Positions 7,673 through 16,086 of a stretch of 64,000 bases of DNA are shown here, in pieces. Where the stretch lies: the NCBI RefSeq assembly GCF_032598905.1, contig NZ_CP122458.1:9449001-9513000 (forward strand), read 5' to 3'. The translations under genes were made by a program, and so were the position numbers. This DNA comes from Streptomyces sp. 11x1. GTDB lineage: Bacteria; Actinomycetota; Actinomycetes; Streptomycetales; Streptomycetaceae. The notes under the pieces were generated by a model that made no database searches, was not told where the DNA came from, and saw only the letters and a list, made by a program, of their open reading frames with translations. Within the stretch, counting starts at the first letter, position 1, and each line of letters opens with the position of its first letter.

Positions 7673-8350
7673 ATGATGGCCACCACGAAAAACGGCAAGC
7701 AGCCCGCCCACCGGCCCTCGCGACGGCAGCACATCATCACCGCCGCCGTCCGGGTGTTCGGCCGCAACGGATTCGCTGAGACCAGCATCCAGGACATCGC
7801 GGACGAGGCGCAGGTGGTGCCGACGGCCGTCTACTACCACTTCGACGGCAAGGAGGAGCTGCTCGAACTCGCCATGCGCCGGGTCTTCGACCAGCTCAAC
7901 GCGGTCGTGGAGGCGGCCCGGCCGGAGTCCGAGCCGGGTGACGCGGAGGGTCTGGTCCGCGTCATCGACGCCGTGTGGGACTGGGTGGAGAAGAACCCGG
8001 ACGAGGCCCGCCTGTACCAGGTCCAGGTCGCCTCGGCCAACGGCAGTGTCAAGGTGCTGCGGGACGAGTTCGAACAGCGGCACATCCAGCGCGGCTACGA
8101 CTATCTGCCGGAGAGCACCACCCGCAGCCCCCGGGCGGCGAAGACCCGGCACGCGGCACAGGCGCTCGCGGTCCGCACACTGATCAGTACGACCATGCTC
8201 GTCACCGCGCTGCGGGCGGAGGGCGGCCCGCTGTCCCAGTTGCCCTCCCGGTCCGTGCTGGAGGCGGTCAGGGAGCTGGCACTGCGTATCGTCGCCACCG
8301 AACGGAACCCGGCGAAGACAGCGTCGGCTCCGGCGACGTCACCGAGCTGA
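7673..8350 (+). CDS. TetR family transcriptional regulator
   Basis: A 225-residue TetR protein with its helix-turn-helix at about residues 30-60 (TSIQDIADEAQVVPTAVYYHFDGKEELL). Two adjacent ATGs exist (7673 and 7676); AGGGAG upstream fits the second slightly better. Copy B of the island operator lies in its promoter, so it is the leading candidate for the regulator of the four-site regulon. It ends only six bases before the convergent SDR gene. Confidence 0.9.
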   Translation: MMATTKNGKQPAHRPSRRQHIITAAVRVFGRNGFAETSIQDIADEAQVVPTAVYYHFDGKEELLELAMRRVFDQLNAVVEAARPESEPGDAEGLVRVIDAVWDWVEKNPDEARLYQVQVASANGSVKVLRDEFEQRHIQRGYDYLPESTTRSPRAAKTRHAAQALAVRTLISTTMLVTALRAEGGPLSQLPSRSVLEAVRELALRIVATERNPAKTASAPATSPS

Positions 8351-8356
8351 GGCGGT

Positions 8357-9061
8357 TCACCAGGGCAGTGGCCGGCGCTCGGCGAACAGCCCGCCCGTCG
8401 TCAGGTCGCCCTCGGGAAGGGTCGCCAGCCAGACCGTGGTGTCCGCACCCTCCTCCGGCCCGCGCGGAGCGGACGGGCCGCCCATGCCGCTGCGGGTCCA
8501 GCCGGGGTCGGCGGCGTTGACCAGGACACCCGTGCCGGCCAGTTCGGCTGCGAGCATCCGGGTCAGGGCGTTGAGCGCCGTCTTGGAGATGCGGTAGGCG
8601 GGGTGCCGGCCGGAGTCCATCAGCGCCAGTGAACCGTACGAGCTGGTCACGTTCACGACCCGGCCGTAGCCGGCCTCCACCATGCCCGGGACGACAGCCT
8701 CCGCCACGCGCCAGGCGCCCGTGAGGTTCGTGTCCAGGGTCGAACGCAGAATGTCCTCGTCGATGTACGGGGGCCGCAGTTCCCCGTCGAGAGACACTCC
8801 CGCGTTGTTCACCAGGACGTCGATCCCGCCGGTCAGCTCCCGTGCCTCCCGCACCGCTTCGGTGACGCTCTTCGCGGAGGTCACGTCCAGCGCCAGGGGC
8901 AGCGCCGACCGGCCGATGGCGCGGCACGCCTCCTCAGCCGCCGCCCGTTGCCGCGCCCCGACCAGGACCCGTAGCCCCCGGTCCGCGAGCTGTCGGCCGA
9001 TCTCCAGGCCGATGCCGCGTGCCCCGCCGGTCACCAGCGCTGTTCTGCCGTCGTGCCCCAT
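8357..9061 (-). CDS. SDR family oxidoreductase
   Basis: A 234-residue short-chain dehydrogenase with the cofactor motif TGGARGIG, NNAG, the catalytic Ser in NVTSSYG and Y-x-x-x-K in YRISK. It is the last gene of the minus-strand acyl-CoA operon, 17 bp after the thiolase-fold gene. The start at 9061 places the Rossmann motif about nine residues in, as usual; the open frame continues upstream without homology. It may act as a 3-hydroxyacyl-CoA or carbonyl reductase; the substrate is unassigned. No terminator was seen between it and the convergent TetR gene. Confidence 0.88.
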   Translation of the reverse strand: MGHDGRTALVTGGARGIGLEIGRQLADRGLRVLVGARQRAAAEEACRAIGRSALPLALDVTSAKSVTEAVREARELTGGIDVLVNNAGVSLDGELRPPYIDEDILRSTLDTNLTGAWRVAEAVVPGMVEAGYGRVVNVTSSYGSLALMDSGRHPAYRISKTALNALTRMLAAELAGTGVLVNAADPGWTRSGMGGPSAPRGPEEGADTTVWLATLPEGDLTTGGLFAERRPLPW

Positions 9062-9078
9062 GATGTGCGGGCCGCCTC

Positions 9079-10233
9079 TCACACCGTCAGGATCGAGCAG
9101 GCGCTGATTCCGGGCGCCCCGTACACATGGGTGAAGCCCACCCGGGGGGCGCCCGGCACCTGCACACCGGGTGCCCGGCCCTGCAACTGTCGTACGACCT
9201 CGTGGAACTGCCGTAGCCCGGAGGCGCCGACGGGCTCCCCGCCGGCCAGGCATCCGCCGTCGGTGTTGACCGGTATCCGGCCCGTGGCTTCGGTGGCCCC
9301 GGCGGCCAGCAACGCCTCCTGCTCGCCATGGGCGCACAGCCCGGTCTCCGCCAGGTGGATCAGTTCCGAGCCGCTGTCGGTGTCCTGCAACTGGGCGACA
9401 CCCACGTCGGCGGGCCGCACCCCCGCCGTGCGGAAGACCGCCTCCGCGGCGTCGACGCTGGGGCTGCGGTGCGGCCCCGGCGGCAGCCAGGGCGAGAACA
9501 CCTCGAAGGAACCGAACCGCCTGGTCCGGAAGGCCAGTGACGCCAGCCTGACCGGTCGCTCGCACAGGTCGAACGCACGGTCGCCGAGGGCCAGGACCAA
9601 GGCCGCCGCGCCCTGTCCGGGGGAACAGAACATGTACTGGGTGAGCGGGGGACTGACCTCGGCGGAGTCCAGGATCTCCTGCTCGGTCAACGGCTTGCGC
9701 CGCCAGGCCAGGGGATGGTGCGAGCCGTTGCGGAAGGCTCGCGCGGCGACCATCGCCAGCGCCCGCTCAGAGATCCCGTGCTCGTACAGGTACCGCTGGG
9801 TCTTCAGCGCGAAGAACTGGGTGGTGAGCATCATGCCGGTCTCGGCGTACCAGTCGCCCAGTCCGTAGCGGGCCGCGGAGACGTGGAACGCGCCTCGCTC
9901 GTGCTTGTCGAACCCCACCGCGAGCCCCAGCGAGGCCTCGCCCGCGCGCAGCGCGTTCGCCACCGTGAGCACGGTGGAGGCGCCGGTCGCGCAGCCGTTC
10001 TGCACGTTGACGAACGGCACTCCGGTCAGGCCCAGACGGCCCACCAACGTGTCGGGCTTGCCGGACACGTCGGAGCCGCCGGCCGCGTAGCCGATGTCCT
10101 CCCAGGCGACGCCCGCGTCGGCCAGCGCCTCTCGCACCGCGTGCTCGGCCATGTCCATTCCGGTGACGCTCTCGTCGCGGCCGAAGGCATGCATCCCGCA
10201 TCCGACCACGTACACGTCGTTCGACCCGCTCAT
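9079..10233 (-). CDS. Thiolase-fold acyltransferase/aldolase (lipid-transfer protein type)
   Basis: A 384-residue thiolase-superfamily protein. The nucleophile region is NGCATGAS (Cys81). The C-terminal thiolase motif, normally N-x-x-GG-x-x-x-x-GHPxGA, reads NTDGGCLAGGEPVGASG, so the His of the HP pair is replaced by Glu. It overlaps the DUF35 gene upstream (ATGA). Thiolase-fold and DUF35 proteins form heteromeric complexes that act as thiolases or as retro-aldolases in steroid side-chain removal (Ltp2/ChsH2 type). The altered motif and the partner favour a non-classical reaction, but thiolysis is not excluded. Confidence 0.85.
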   Translation of the reverse strand: MSGSNDVYVVGCGMHAFGRDESVTGMDMAEHAVREALADAGVAWEDIGYAAGGSDVSGKPDTLVGRLGLTGVPFVNVQNGCATGASTVLTVANALRAGEASLGLAVGFDKHERGAFHVSAARYGLGDWYAETGMMLTTQFFALKTQRYLYEHGISERALAMVAARAFRNGSHHPLAWRRKPLTEQEILDSAEVSPPLTQYMFCSPGQGAAALVLALGDRAFDLCERPVRLASLAFRTRRFGSFEVFSPWLPPGPHRSPSVDAAEAVFRTAGVRPADVGVAQLQDTDSGSELIHLAETGLCAHGEQEALLAAGATEATGRIPVNTDGGCLAGGEPVGASGLRQFHEVVRQLQGRAPGVQVPGAPRVGFTHVYGAPGISACSILTV

Positions 10234-10664
10234 CGCTCCCCGTCCCGTTCCGGGCGGAACGCGAAGGTCACCACCTCGGTTCCGTCCTCGTCCTGGTAGG
10301 CGGGCATGGTGGTGAGCCGGACCGGCAGGCCGATCCGGATCTCCGCGCGGGGCACCGCGAGCCGCGCTTCGACCAGCACCTCACCGAGGTCCACATAGCC
10401 CACGTGGTACGGCCGGTGGCCGCCGGCCGGCACCCGGTACGGCGACTTCGGCGGGAACGCCTGAAGCGTCCACGACCACACCCGCCCGCTCACCGGCAGT
10501 ACCCGCGGCGTCATCGTCCCCTCCGAACACCTGGGGCACGAGTCCTGCCGGGGGAAGACCACGGTGGCGCAGCCGGAGCAGCGGGCGCCCACGAGACGCG
10601 GTGGATCCCCGTCGCCGTACTCCCCGTTCTCGAACAGGGACTCGTCGATGAGTCTGGTGGCCAT
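10230..10664 (-). CDS. OB-fold / DUF35 zinc-ribbon protein
   Basis: A 144-residue protein with a rubredoxin-like zinc ribbon, CSGC at about residues 30-33 and CPRC about 13 residues later, followed by an OB-fold domain (VWSWTLQAFPPKSPYRVP). DUF35 proteins bind the acyl-CoA for a thiolase-fold partner. The stop overlaps the start of the thiolase-fold gene (ATGA), which supports complex formation and equal expression. It starts 18 bp after the acyl-CoA dehydrogenase stop. Confidence 0.88.
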   Translation of the reverse strand: MATRLIDESLFENGEYGDGDPPRLVGARCSGCATVVFPRQDSCPRCSEGTMTPRVLPVSGRVWSWTLQAFPPKSPYRVPAGGHRPYHVGYVDLGEVLVEARLAVPRAEIRIGLPVRLTTMPAYQDEDGTEVVTFAFRPERDGER

Positions 10665-10682
10665 GCCGTCCCGCCTTCCATG

Positions 10683-11801
10683 TCACCAGCCGAGCAGCCC
10701 GGCCAGCCGTTCCCGATGGTGTGCGGCGCCGCCCAGCAGGACCGCGTCCGACTGGGCGCGCCGGAAGTACAGGTGCGCGTCGTGCTCCCAGGTGAAGCCC
10801 ATCCCGCCGTGGAACTGCACGCACTCGGCGGCGACGGAGACGAACGCCTCGCCGCACCACGCCTGTGCCACTGCTGCCGCCTCGGCCAGCGCCACCGGCG
10901 ATCCGTCCGCCCGGACCGCGCGGACCACGGCGGACCGGGCGGCCTCGACCTGGAGCAGCATGTCGGCGCAGGCGTGCTTGACGGCCTGGAAGCCGCCGAT
11001 CGCCCTGCCGAACTGGGTCCGCTCGCGCACATGGGCCACCGTCATGTCCAAGGCGGCCTGCGCTCCGCCCAGTTGCTCGGCGGCCAGAGCCACCAGGGCC
11101 ACGTCCAGGGCGCGGGAGACGATGTCCGCCCCCTCGCCGCCGACGGTCAGCGGCCGTGCCCGGGCAGCGGAGAAGGTGATCACCGCCTGGCCCCGGCTGA
11201 GGTCCAGAGTGGGCACCCGGCGCACGGTGACTCCCGGCTCACGCGGGTCGGCCAGGAACACGTCCACACCGTCGGGCCCGGCCGCGGCCACCACCAGCGC
11301 CTCGGCGTCGGCGCCGTCGAGGACGAACGGCGCGGTGCCGTCCAGCAGCGGGACGCCGCCCCGCCAGGAGACGGCCACCGGCACGGCGTCCGCCCGCCAC
11401 GCCCCGTCGGGCGCGGCCACCGCCAGCGCGTGCACGGTGCCCTCGGCCAGCGCGGCCGACGCCTCGTCGGCGGTGCCGCAGCCGGCCAGCACCTGCCCGG
11501 CCAGCACGGTGGAGGACAGCAGCGGTACGGGTGCCAGTGTCCTGCCCAACTCCTCGCAGACGGCGGCGATCTCGGCGAGGCCGCCGATGCCTCCGGCCGA
11601 CTCGGGCAGGCCGAGGGCCGCGAGGCCGACCTGTCGGCCGAGGGTGTCCCACAACTCGGCGTCGATGCCGGGCGCGTCCTCGGACAGCCGGCGTACCGCG
11701 GCGGTGCCGCCGGTATCCGCGCACACCGAGCGAACGGTCTCGCGCAGGTCCGCCAGCTCGGTCTCCGACAGGGCCGTGGTCTCGGTCATGGTGCTCGTCA
11801 T
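10683..11801 (-). CDS. Acyl-CoA dehydrogenase
   Basis: A 372-residue acyl-CoA dehydrogenase family flavoprotein. The C-terminal helical domain is clear (RTQFGRAIGGFQAVKHACADMLLQVEAARS and the final QFHGGMGFTWEHDAHLYFRRAQ). The middle beta domain is poorly conserved, as in the shorter, often heteromeric actinobacterial subunits. The family introduces an alpha-beta double bond into acyl-CoA with FAD. It overlaps the PPDK-like gene upstream (ATGA). With the divergent dehydrogenase at 16087 it could form an alpha2-beta2 enzyme of the steroid-catabolism type; that is an inference. Confidence 0.88.
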   Translation of the reverse strand: MTSTMTETTALSETELADLRETVRSVCADTGGTAAVRRLSEDAPGIDAELWDTLGRQVGLAALGLPESAGGIGGLAEIAAVCEELGRTLAPVPLLSSTVLAGQVLAGCGTADEASAALAEGTVHALAVAAPDGAWRADAVPVAVSWRGGVPLLDGTAPFVLDGADAEALVVAAAGPDGVDVFLADPREPGVTVRRVPTLDLSRGQAVITFSAARARPLTVGGEGADIVSRALDVALVALAAEQLGGAQAALDMTVAHVRERTQFGRAIGGFQAVKHACADMLLQVEAARSAVVRAVRADGSPVALAEAAAVAQAWCGEAFVSVAAECVQFHGGMGFTWEHDAHLYFRRAQSDAVLLGGAAHHRERLAGLLGW

Positions 11802-14407
11802 CGTGTGCTCCCGCTCTCGTCGCGCCGCTCGGCGTCCTGCCGTCGGCCCAGGGCACTGTGCGCGGCCGCCATCCGGGCCACCGGCACGCGGTGCGCGGAA
11901 CAGGAGACGTAGTCGAGGCCGAGGTCGTCGCAGAACGCGATCGACTCCGGATCCCCACCGTGCTCACCGCACACGCCAAGCTTGATACCGGGCCGCACGT
12001 CCCGTGCCTGCTCGGCGGCCAGGCGGATCAGGGCCCCCACCCCGTGCGGGTCGAGCCGCGCGAACGGGCTGGCGGTCAGGAGCCCGCGTTCCTGGTACGA
12101 CACGAGCACCTGCCGTTCGACGTCGTCCCGGGAGAACCCGTAGGTGAGCTGCGTGAGGTCGTTGGTGCCGAAGGAGAAGAACTCGGCGTGCTCGGCGAGT
12201 TCACCGGCCAGGAGTGCGGCGCGCGGAGTCTCGATCATCGTGCCGAGCCGGTACGGGACCCGCACCCCGGTGCGGGCGGCGACCGTGTCGGCGGCATCCC
12301 GTACGTACGCGGCGGCGGCCGCCAGTTCCTCCGGCAGGCTGACGAGCGGGATCATCACCTCCAGCTCCGGCCGGACCCCGGTGGCGGCGACATCCGCCCA
12401 GGCGGCGAAGAGGGCCTCGGCCTGCGCCGGGTAGAGCCTCTCGTGCAGCAGTGCCAGCCGCACACCGCGCAGCCCGAGCATCGGGTTCGCCTCGCGCAGC
12501 GCGGCGGCCCGCTGCTCCTCGGCCGCGTCCAGGGCCTGCCCGGGGGCGGGCAGGAACTCGTGCAGCGGGGCATCCAGCAGGCGCACGGTCACCGGGCGGT
12601 TCCCGACCGCGGCCAGCAGCGCGCGGAAGTCCTCGTGCTGGGCGCGCTCCAGCGCCGTCAGCGCCTCGTCGCGGGCGGCCGGGTCGGCGGCCAGGAGCAC
12701 TCGCCTGATCAGCGGCAGCCGCTCGCCGAGGAACTGGTGCTCCGTACGGCACAGCCCCACACCCTCCGCGCCCAGGGCCAGGGCCGTGTCCACCTCGGCG
12801 GCCGTGTCGGCGTTGACCCGCACGCCCAGTCGGCGCATGCCGTCCGCCCACTCCAGCAAGGTGGACAGTTCGGGTGGCGGTCCGGCCACACTGACTCGCA
12901 GCGTCCCCGCGTACACGGCGCCGCTGCGGCCGTCCAGCGAGATCGGGTCGCCCTCACGCAGTACCCGCTCCCCGATGCGGACCGTCCCGGCGGCGAGGTC
13001 CACGCGCAGCCCCTCCGCGCCGCACACCGCGGGCGTGCCGGCTCCCCGCGCCACGACGGCGGCATGCGAGGCGATACCGCCACTGCCGGTCAGCACGGCG
13101 GCGGAGACCAGCATCCCGGGGACGTCCGCCGGGGTCGTCTCACCGGCCACGAGCACGACCCGCGTGCCGTCCGCGGCCAGTTCGAGGGCACGTTCACTGG
13201 ACAGCACGACCGCGCCGGTCGCCGCCCCCGGGGACGCGGGCAGCCCCTTCGCCAGGAGCTCCTCCCCACCGGTCAGCCGTAGTTGGGGGTGCAGCAGTTC
13301 CTGCACCTGCGCGGGCGTGATCCGCCGGACGGCCTCCTCGCGGCCGAGCGCCCCGTCCCGGGCCAGGTCCGTGGCCAGGCACACCGAGGCCCGGAGCGGC
13401 GGGCGGGATTGCGGCGAGGCGGCGAGCAGGGAGATCTCGTCGTCGCGCACCTCGAAGTCGACCGACACCGGCGCGCGCAGATGCCGCTCCAGGGTGAGCA
13501 GGGAGTGCTCAAGGAGTGCGGTGCCACCCGCGAGCCGGTCCAGTGGTTCTCCGGTGTTCGGCGGCGGGGCGCTGCGGCGCACTCCTCGGAAGAAGGAGCC
13601 CTGCGGGGAGAGACGCCCGGTCTCGGGGTCGCGGCTGGTCGCCGTGCCGTAGCCGGAGTGGTCGGCCGGGCCGATGCGCAGGGCCTGGACATGCAGGGCG
13701 ACGGCCAGGTCGGCGGGGAGCCGCTGGGCGCGGCGGGATCTTCTCGCACGCGGCGAGTCCCACCGGGCGAGGAGGGCACGGGCGGCCAGCGCGAGCTGCT
13801 GCGCCGGCTCGTCGGGGAAGGGGCCGGAGCCGTGTTCCGCCGTCAGCGACAGCAGTGCCTCCACCCGTACCCGTGGCGTCGGCGTGTCCAGGAGGGCGTC
13901 GTCGAGCACCGCGCCGGGCACGTCCAGGGCGTACTCGGCGATCATGCGTACGGTGGCGGCCCACACCTCGTACAGCGCGTCCGCACGCCCGATGAGGGCG
14001 CACAGGTCGTCGGCACGGGCGGGAGTGACGCCGAGACAGGCCAGGTCGGGCGGCAGTCCGGCGATCTCGGTCGGCGCGCTCGCCGACAGGCGCAGCAGCA
14101 GCGGCCGGGCCGCGTCCTCGATACGCCGGCCCGAGAGCTGTTCGACCAGGTCCACGGCGGCCTGGGCGGTGTCGGGATCGCACAGCGACGCGGCGGCGCC
14201 GGCGGGCACGGTGAGCCCCGGCACGACCGGCAGACCGAGGGCCACCAGGCCGTCCACCGCCGCCCCGTGCGCGCCCAGTTCGTCGGCTTCGAGGCCCCGG
14301 GTGCGTCCCTGTCCGTAGGGCACCATGAGCCGGCCGGGGGTTCCGGACGGCGCGACGGACATCCGGGACTGTGCGAGCGGCCCTACTTCGCGGTCGGTGA
14401 CGCTCAC
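11798..14407 (-). CDS. Pyruvate,phosphate dikinase-like PEP-utilising enzyme with degenerate ATP-binding half
   Basis: An 869-residue protein of PPDK length. The phosphohistidine domain is intact (GGIASHAAVVARG, His near 448). So is the PEP/pyruvate barrel: GLCRTEH near 556, GTMIETPRAAL near 722, FSFGTND near 747 and GVCGEHGGD near 815. The N-terminal nucleotide domain is only faintly PPDK-like: the usual SVRSGA motif is LRLSASAP, and the GVAFTRNP motif reads GTATSRDP. ATP use may be altered or lost. The GTG start at 14407 has AAGGAG upstream and overlaps the upstream gene (GTGA). In an acyl-CoA operon, phosphoryl activation of a substrate, as in phenylphosphate synthase, is a possible role. 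Confidence 0.85.
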   Translation of the reverse strand: MSVTDREVGPLAQSRMSVAPSGTPGRLMVPYGQGRTRGLEADELGAHGAAVDGLVALGLPVVPGLTVPAGAAASLCDPDTAQAAVDLVEQLSGRRIEDAARPLLLRLSASAPTEIAGLPPDLACLGVTPARADDLCALIGRADALYEVWAATVRMIAEYALDVPGAVLDDALLDTPTPRVRVEALLSLTAEHGSGPFPDEPAQQLALAARALLARWDSPRARRSRRAQRLPADLAVALHVQALRIGPADHSGYGTATSRDPETGRLSPQGSFFRGVRRSAPPPNTGEPLDRLAGGTALLEHSLLTLERHLRAPVSVDFEVRDDEISLLAASPQSRPPLRASVCLATDLARDGALGREEAVRRITPAQVQELLHPQLRLTGGEELLAKGLPASPGAATGAVVLSSERALELAADGTRVVLVAGETTPADVPGMLVSAAVLTGSGGIASHAAVVARGAGTPAVCGAEGLRVDLAAGTVRIGERVLREGDPISLDGRSGAVYAGTLRVSVAGPPPELSTLLEWADGMRRLGVRVNADTAAEVDTALALGAEGVGLCRTEHQFLGERLPLIRRVLLAADPAARDEALTALERAQHEDFRALLAAVGNRPVTVRLLDAPLHEFLPAPGQALDAAEEQRAAALREANPMLGLRGVRLALLHERLYPAQAEALFAAWADVAATGVRPELEVMIPLVSLPEELAAAAAYVRDAADTVAARTGVRVPYRLGTMIETPRAALLAGELAEHAEFFSFGTNDLTQLTYGFSRDDVERQVLVSYQERGLLTASPFARLDPHGVGALIRLAAEQARDVRPGIKLGVCGEHGGDPESIAFCDDLGLDYVSCSAHRVPVARMAAAHSALGRRQDAERRDESGSTR

Positions 14408-15036
14408 CCTCTGCTCCTTGTGACAAGCTCCTCTTCGAGAGCCTCGTCCTCGGCCCTGCTGATGCCCAGGACGAGCAGCAGCTCCTGGTGCAGCCGCATC
14501 CACACGGTGTGGTACGAGTCGCACAGCGGCGAGGCCAGCCACTGCGGCGCGCCGTCGTCGAAGCGGTCGAGGGCCTCCTCCAGGGCCGTCAGGTACCGTC
14601 CGCTGCCGGCGAGCACCGGGTCCAGCCTGCGCAGCACGGGCTGGATCGCCTCGTGCACGTCTTCCAGCGACTCGCGCACCCCGGCGTCGTACACCTCGTC
14701 GGAGTGGTCGTTGACCGAGCCGTCGGGGCGGCACTGCCAGGCCGTGCAGACGTCGCGGATCTTGCGGTTGACCGGCAGGAACGCCTCGTACGCCGCGGTG
14801 ATCCGGCCCTCCTGCTCGGAGCCCGGGGGGACCCGCAGGATCCGCGCGGCGACGGTCTTGGCGCGCTCGGTCGGCAGCACCACCGGCCCCTTCACCATCG
14901 CCAGTCCGGCGTCGACCAGCGGGCGGTGCTCGGACTCCGGCCGGCCACGCCACATACCGCGCAGAACGAGGTCGACGGCGCCTTCGGTGAGGGTCTCGTC
15001 GAATGCGTCCGGAACGTCCACGGCAGCAGATTGCAT
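14404..15036 (-). CDS. Conserved hypothetical protein coupled to the PPDK-like enzyme
   Basis: A 210-residue, mostly helical, charged protein with no signal peptide or membrane segment. It contains an N-terminal stretch DETLTEGAVDLVLRGMWRGRP and a central AWQCRPDGSVNDHSDEVYDAGVRE. I do not recognise the family. Its stop overlaps the start of the PPDK-like gene (GTGA), so it is likely a partner subunit or regulator of that enzyme. The start is ATG 15036; a GTG six bases upstream is possible, and neither has a strong ribosome binding site. Confidence 0.75.
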   Translation of the reverse strand: MQSAAVDVPDAFDETLTEGAVDLVLRGMWRGRPESEHRPLVDAGLAMVKGPVVLPTERAKTVAARILRVPPGSEQEGRITAAYEAFLPVNRKIRDVCTAWQCRPDGSVNDHSDEVYDAGVRESLEDVHEAIQPVLRRLDPVLAGSGRYLTALEEALDRFDDGAPQWLASPLCDSYHTVWMRLHQELLLVLGISRAEDEALEEELVTRSRG

Positions 15037-15130
15037 CGCCACACCATTTCCCCGGTTCTGTGGTGACCGGTTCCTCGGTCCTGTGTTGCCCGGAGGTTAC
15101 GCCCCGGCGGGCCCGTTAGTGAAGAGGGAC

Positions 15131-15967
15131 TCAAGAAACACTTTCCGCTTGCCTGGTCCCGGCCCGGCCGTCAGCGGCCTTCGGGCGGCTGCCCGCGGCG
15201 AGGAACGCCGCCATGCGGTCCTGCGCCTGACGGCCGTCGGCGAGGGCGGCGATCAGCCTTGCCTCCTCGGCGAGGTGGCGGCGCAGCTCCTCGCCGGTGC
15301 CGACGCGCAACAGGCCCTTCGAGGCCCGCAGCGCGTCCCCGGCGCCGGCGGCCAGATCGGCCGCGATCCGATGCGCCGCGTCGTCCAGTTCCCCGTCGTC
15401 CACCGACCGGGAGACCAGGCCCCAGAGTTCGGCGTCGTCGCCGGTCAGGACGCGATTGGTCAGGATCAGGTCCGCCGCCCTGCGGGGGCCCAGCAGCCGT
15501 GGCAGGAGCCACGAGGCCCCGCAGTCCGGTGTGAGTCCGATCGCCGTGTACGCCAGCCGGAACCGTGCCGAGCGAGCCGCCAGAACGATGTCACCCACCA
15601 CGGCGAGGCCGATCCCCCCGCCCGCGGCCGCTCCGCGCACCGCCGTCACCAGCGGCACCGGCAGTTCGTACAGGGCCTGTATCGCGGCGTGCGCGGCGCT
15701 CGCCACGGCGTGCACGTAGGCGCCGGTCCCCGCACCGAGACCGGCGAAGGCGCGCAGGTCACCGCCCACGCAGAAGCTGCCGCCCGTCGACCGCAGCAGG
15801 ACCGCGCCGCCCGGGTCCGCGGCCACCTCGGCGGCCGTGTCCCGCAGCGCCTCGGCCGTCCCCAGATCCAGGGCGTTTCCCCGGCCGGGATCGTCCAGCC
15901 TCAACTCCACGACCCCGTCGGGGTGCCGGACGATCCGGACCGGCTCGGTACTCGCTGGGACGCTCAT
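15131..15967 (-). CDS. Enoyl-CoA hydratase/isomerase family protein
   Basis: A 278-residue crotonase-fold protein. The oxyanion-hole regions are SFCVGGDLRAFA and RGAAAGGGIGLAVVGDIVLAA, and the usual second acid position lies near LTPDCGASWLLPRLLG. The crotonase family hydrates 2-enoyl-CoA, isomerises double bonds or cleaves rings; the Asp in TPDCG is compatible with hydratase or isomerase. ATG 15967 has AGGAG seven bases upstream, so the extra 29 upstream codons are dropped. It heads the minus-strand acyl-CoA operon and is divergent from the acyl-CoA dehydrogenase at 16087, with operator copy D between them. Confidence 0.9.
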   Translation of the reverse strand: MSVPASTEPVRIVRHPDGVVELRLDDPGRGNALDLGTAEALRDTAAEVAADPGGAVLLRSTGGSFCVGGDLRAFAGLGAGTGAYVHAVASAAHAAIQALYELPVPLVTAVRGAAAGGGIGLAVVGDIVLAARSARFRLAYTAIGLTPDCGASWLLPRLLGPRRAADLILTNRVLTGDDAELWGLVSRSVDDGELDDAAHRIAADLAAGAGDALRASKGLLRVGTGEELRRHLAEEARLIAALADGRQAQDRMAAFLAAGSRPKAADGRAGTRQAESVS

Positions 15968-16012
15968 CACGCTTCTCCTGCCGTCTTCCCGTCGCCGGGT
16001 GCTTCCCGGCAA

Positions 16013-16037
16013 GATACTGAAGACGCTATACAGTTTC
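16013..16037. promoter_or_regulatory. Candidate operator, GATACTG-N11-CAGTTTC (copy D)
   Basis: An inverted TACTG / CAGT pair with the same 11-nt spacer as the other copies, centred in the 119-bp divergent region between the enoyl-CoA hydratase and acyl-CoA dehydrogenase genes. It could control both directions. Confidence 0.5.
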
Positions 16038-16086
16038 CAGGACGCGGCGGGCACCGATGCCCGTACGCCCGTCGGCGGGAGGCCAC

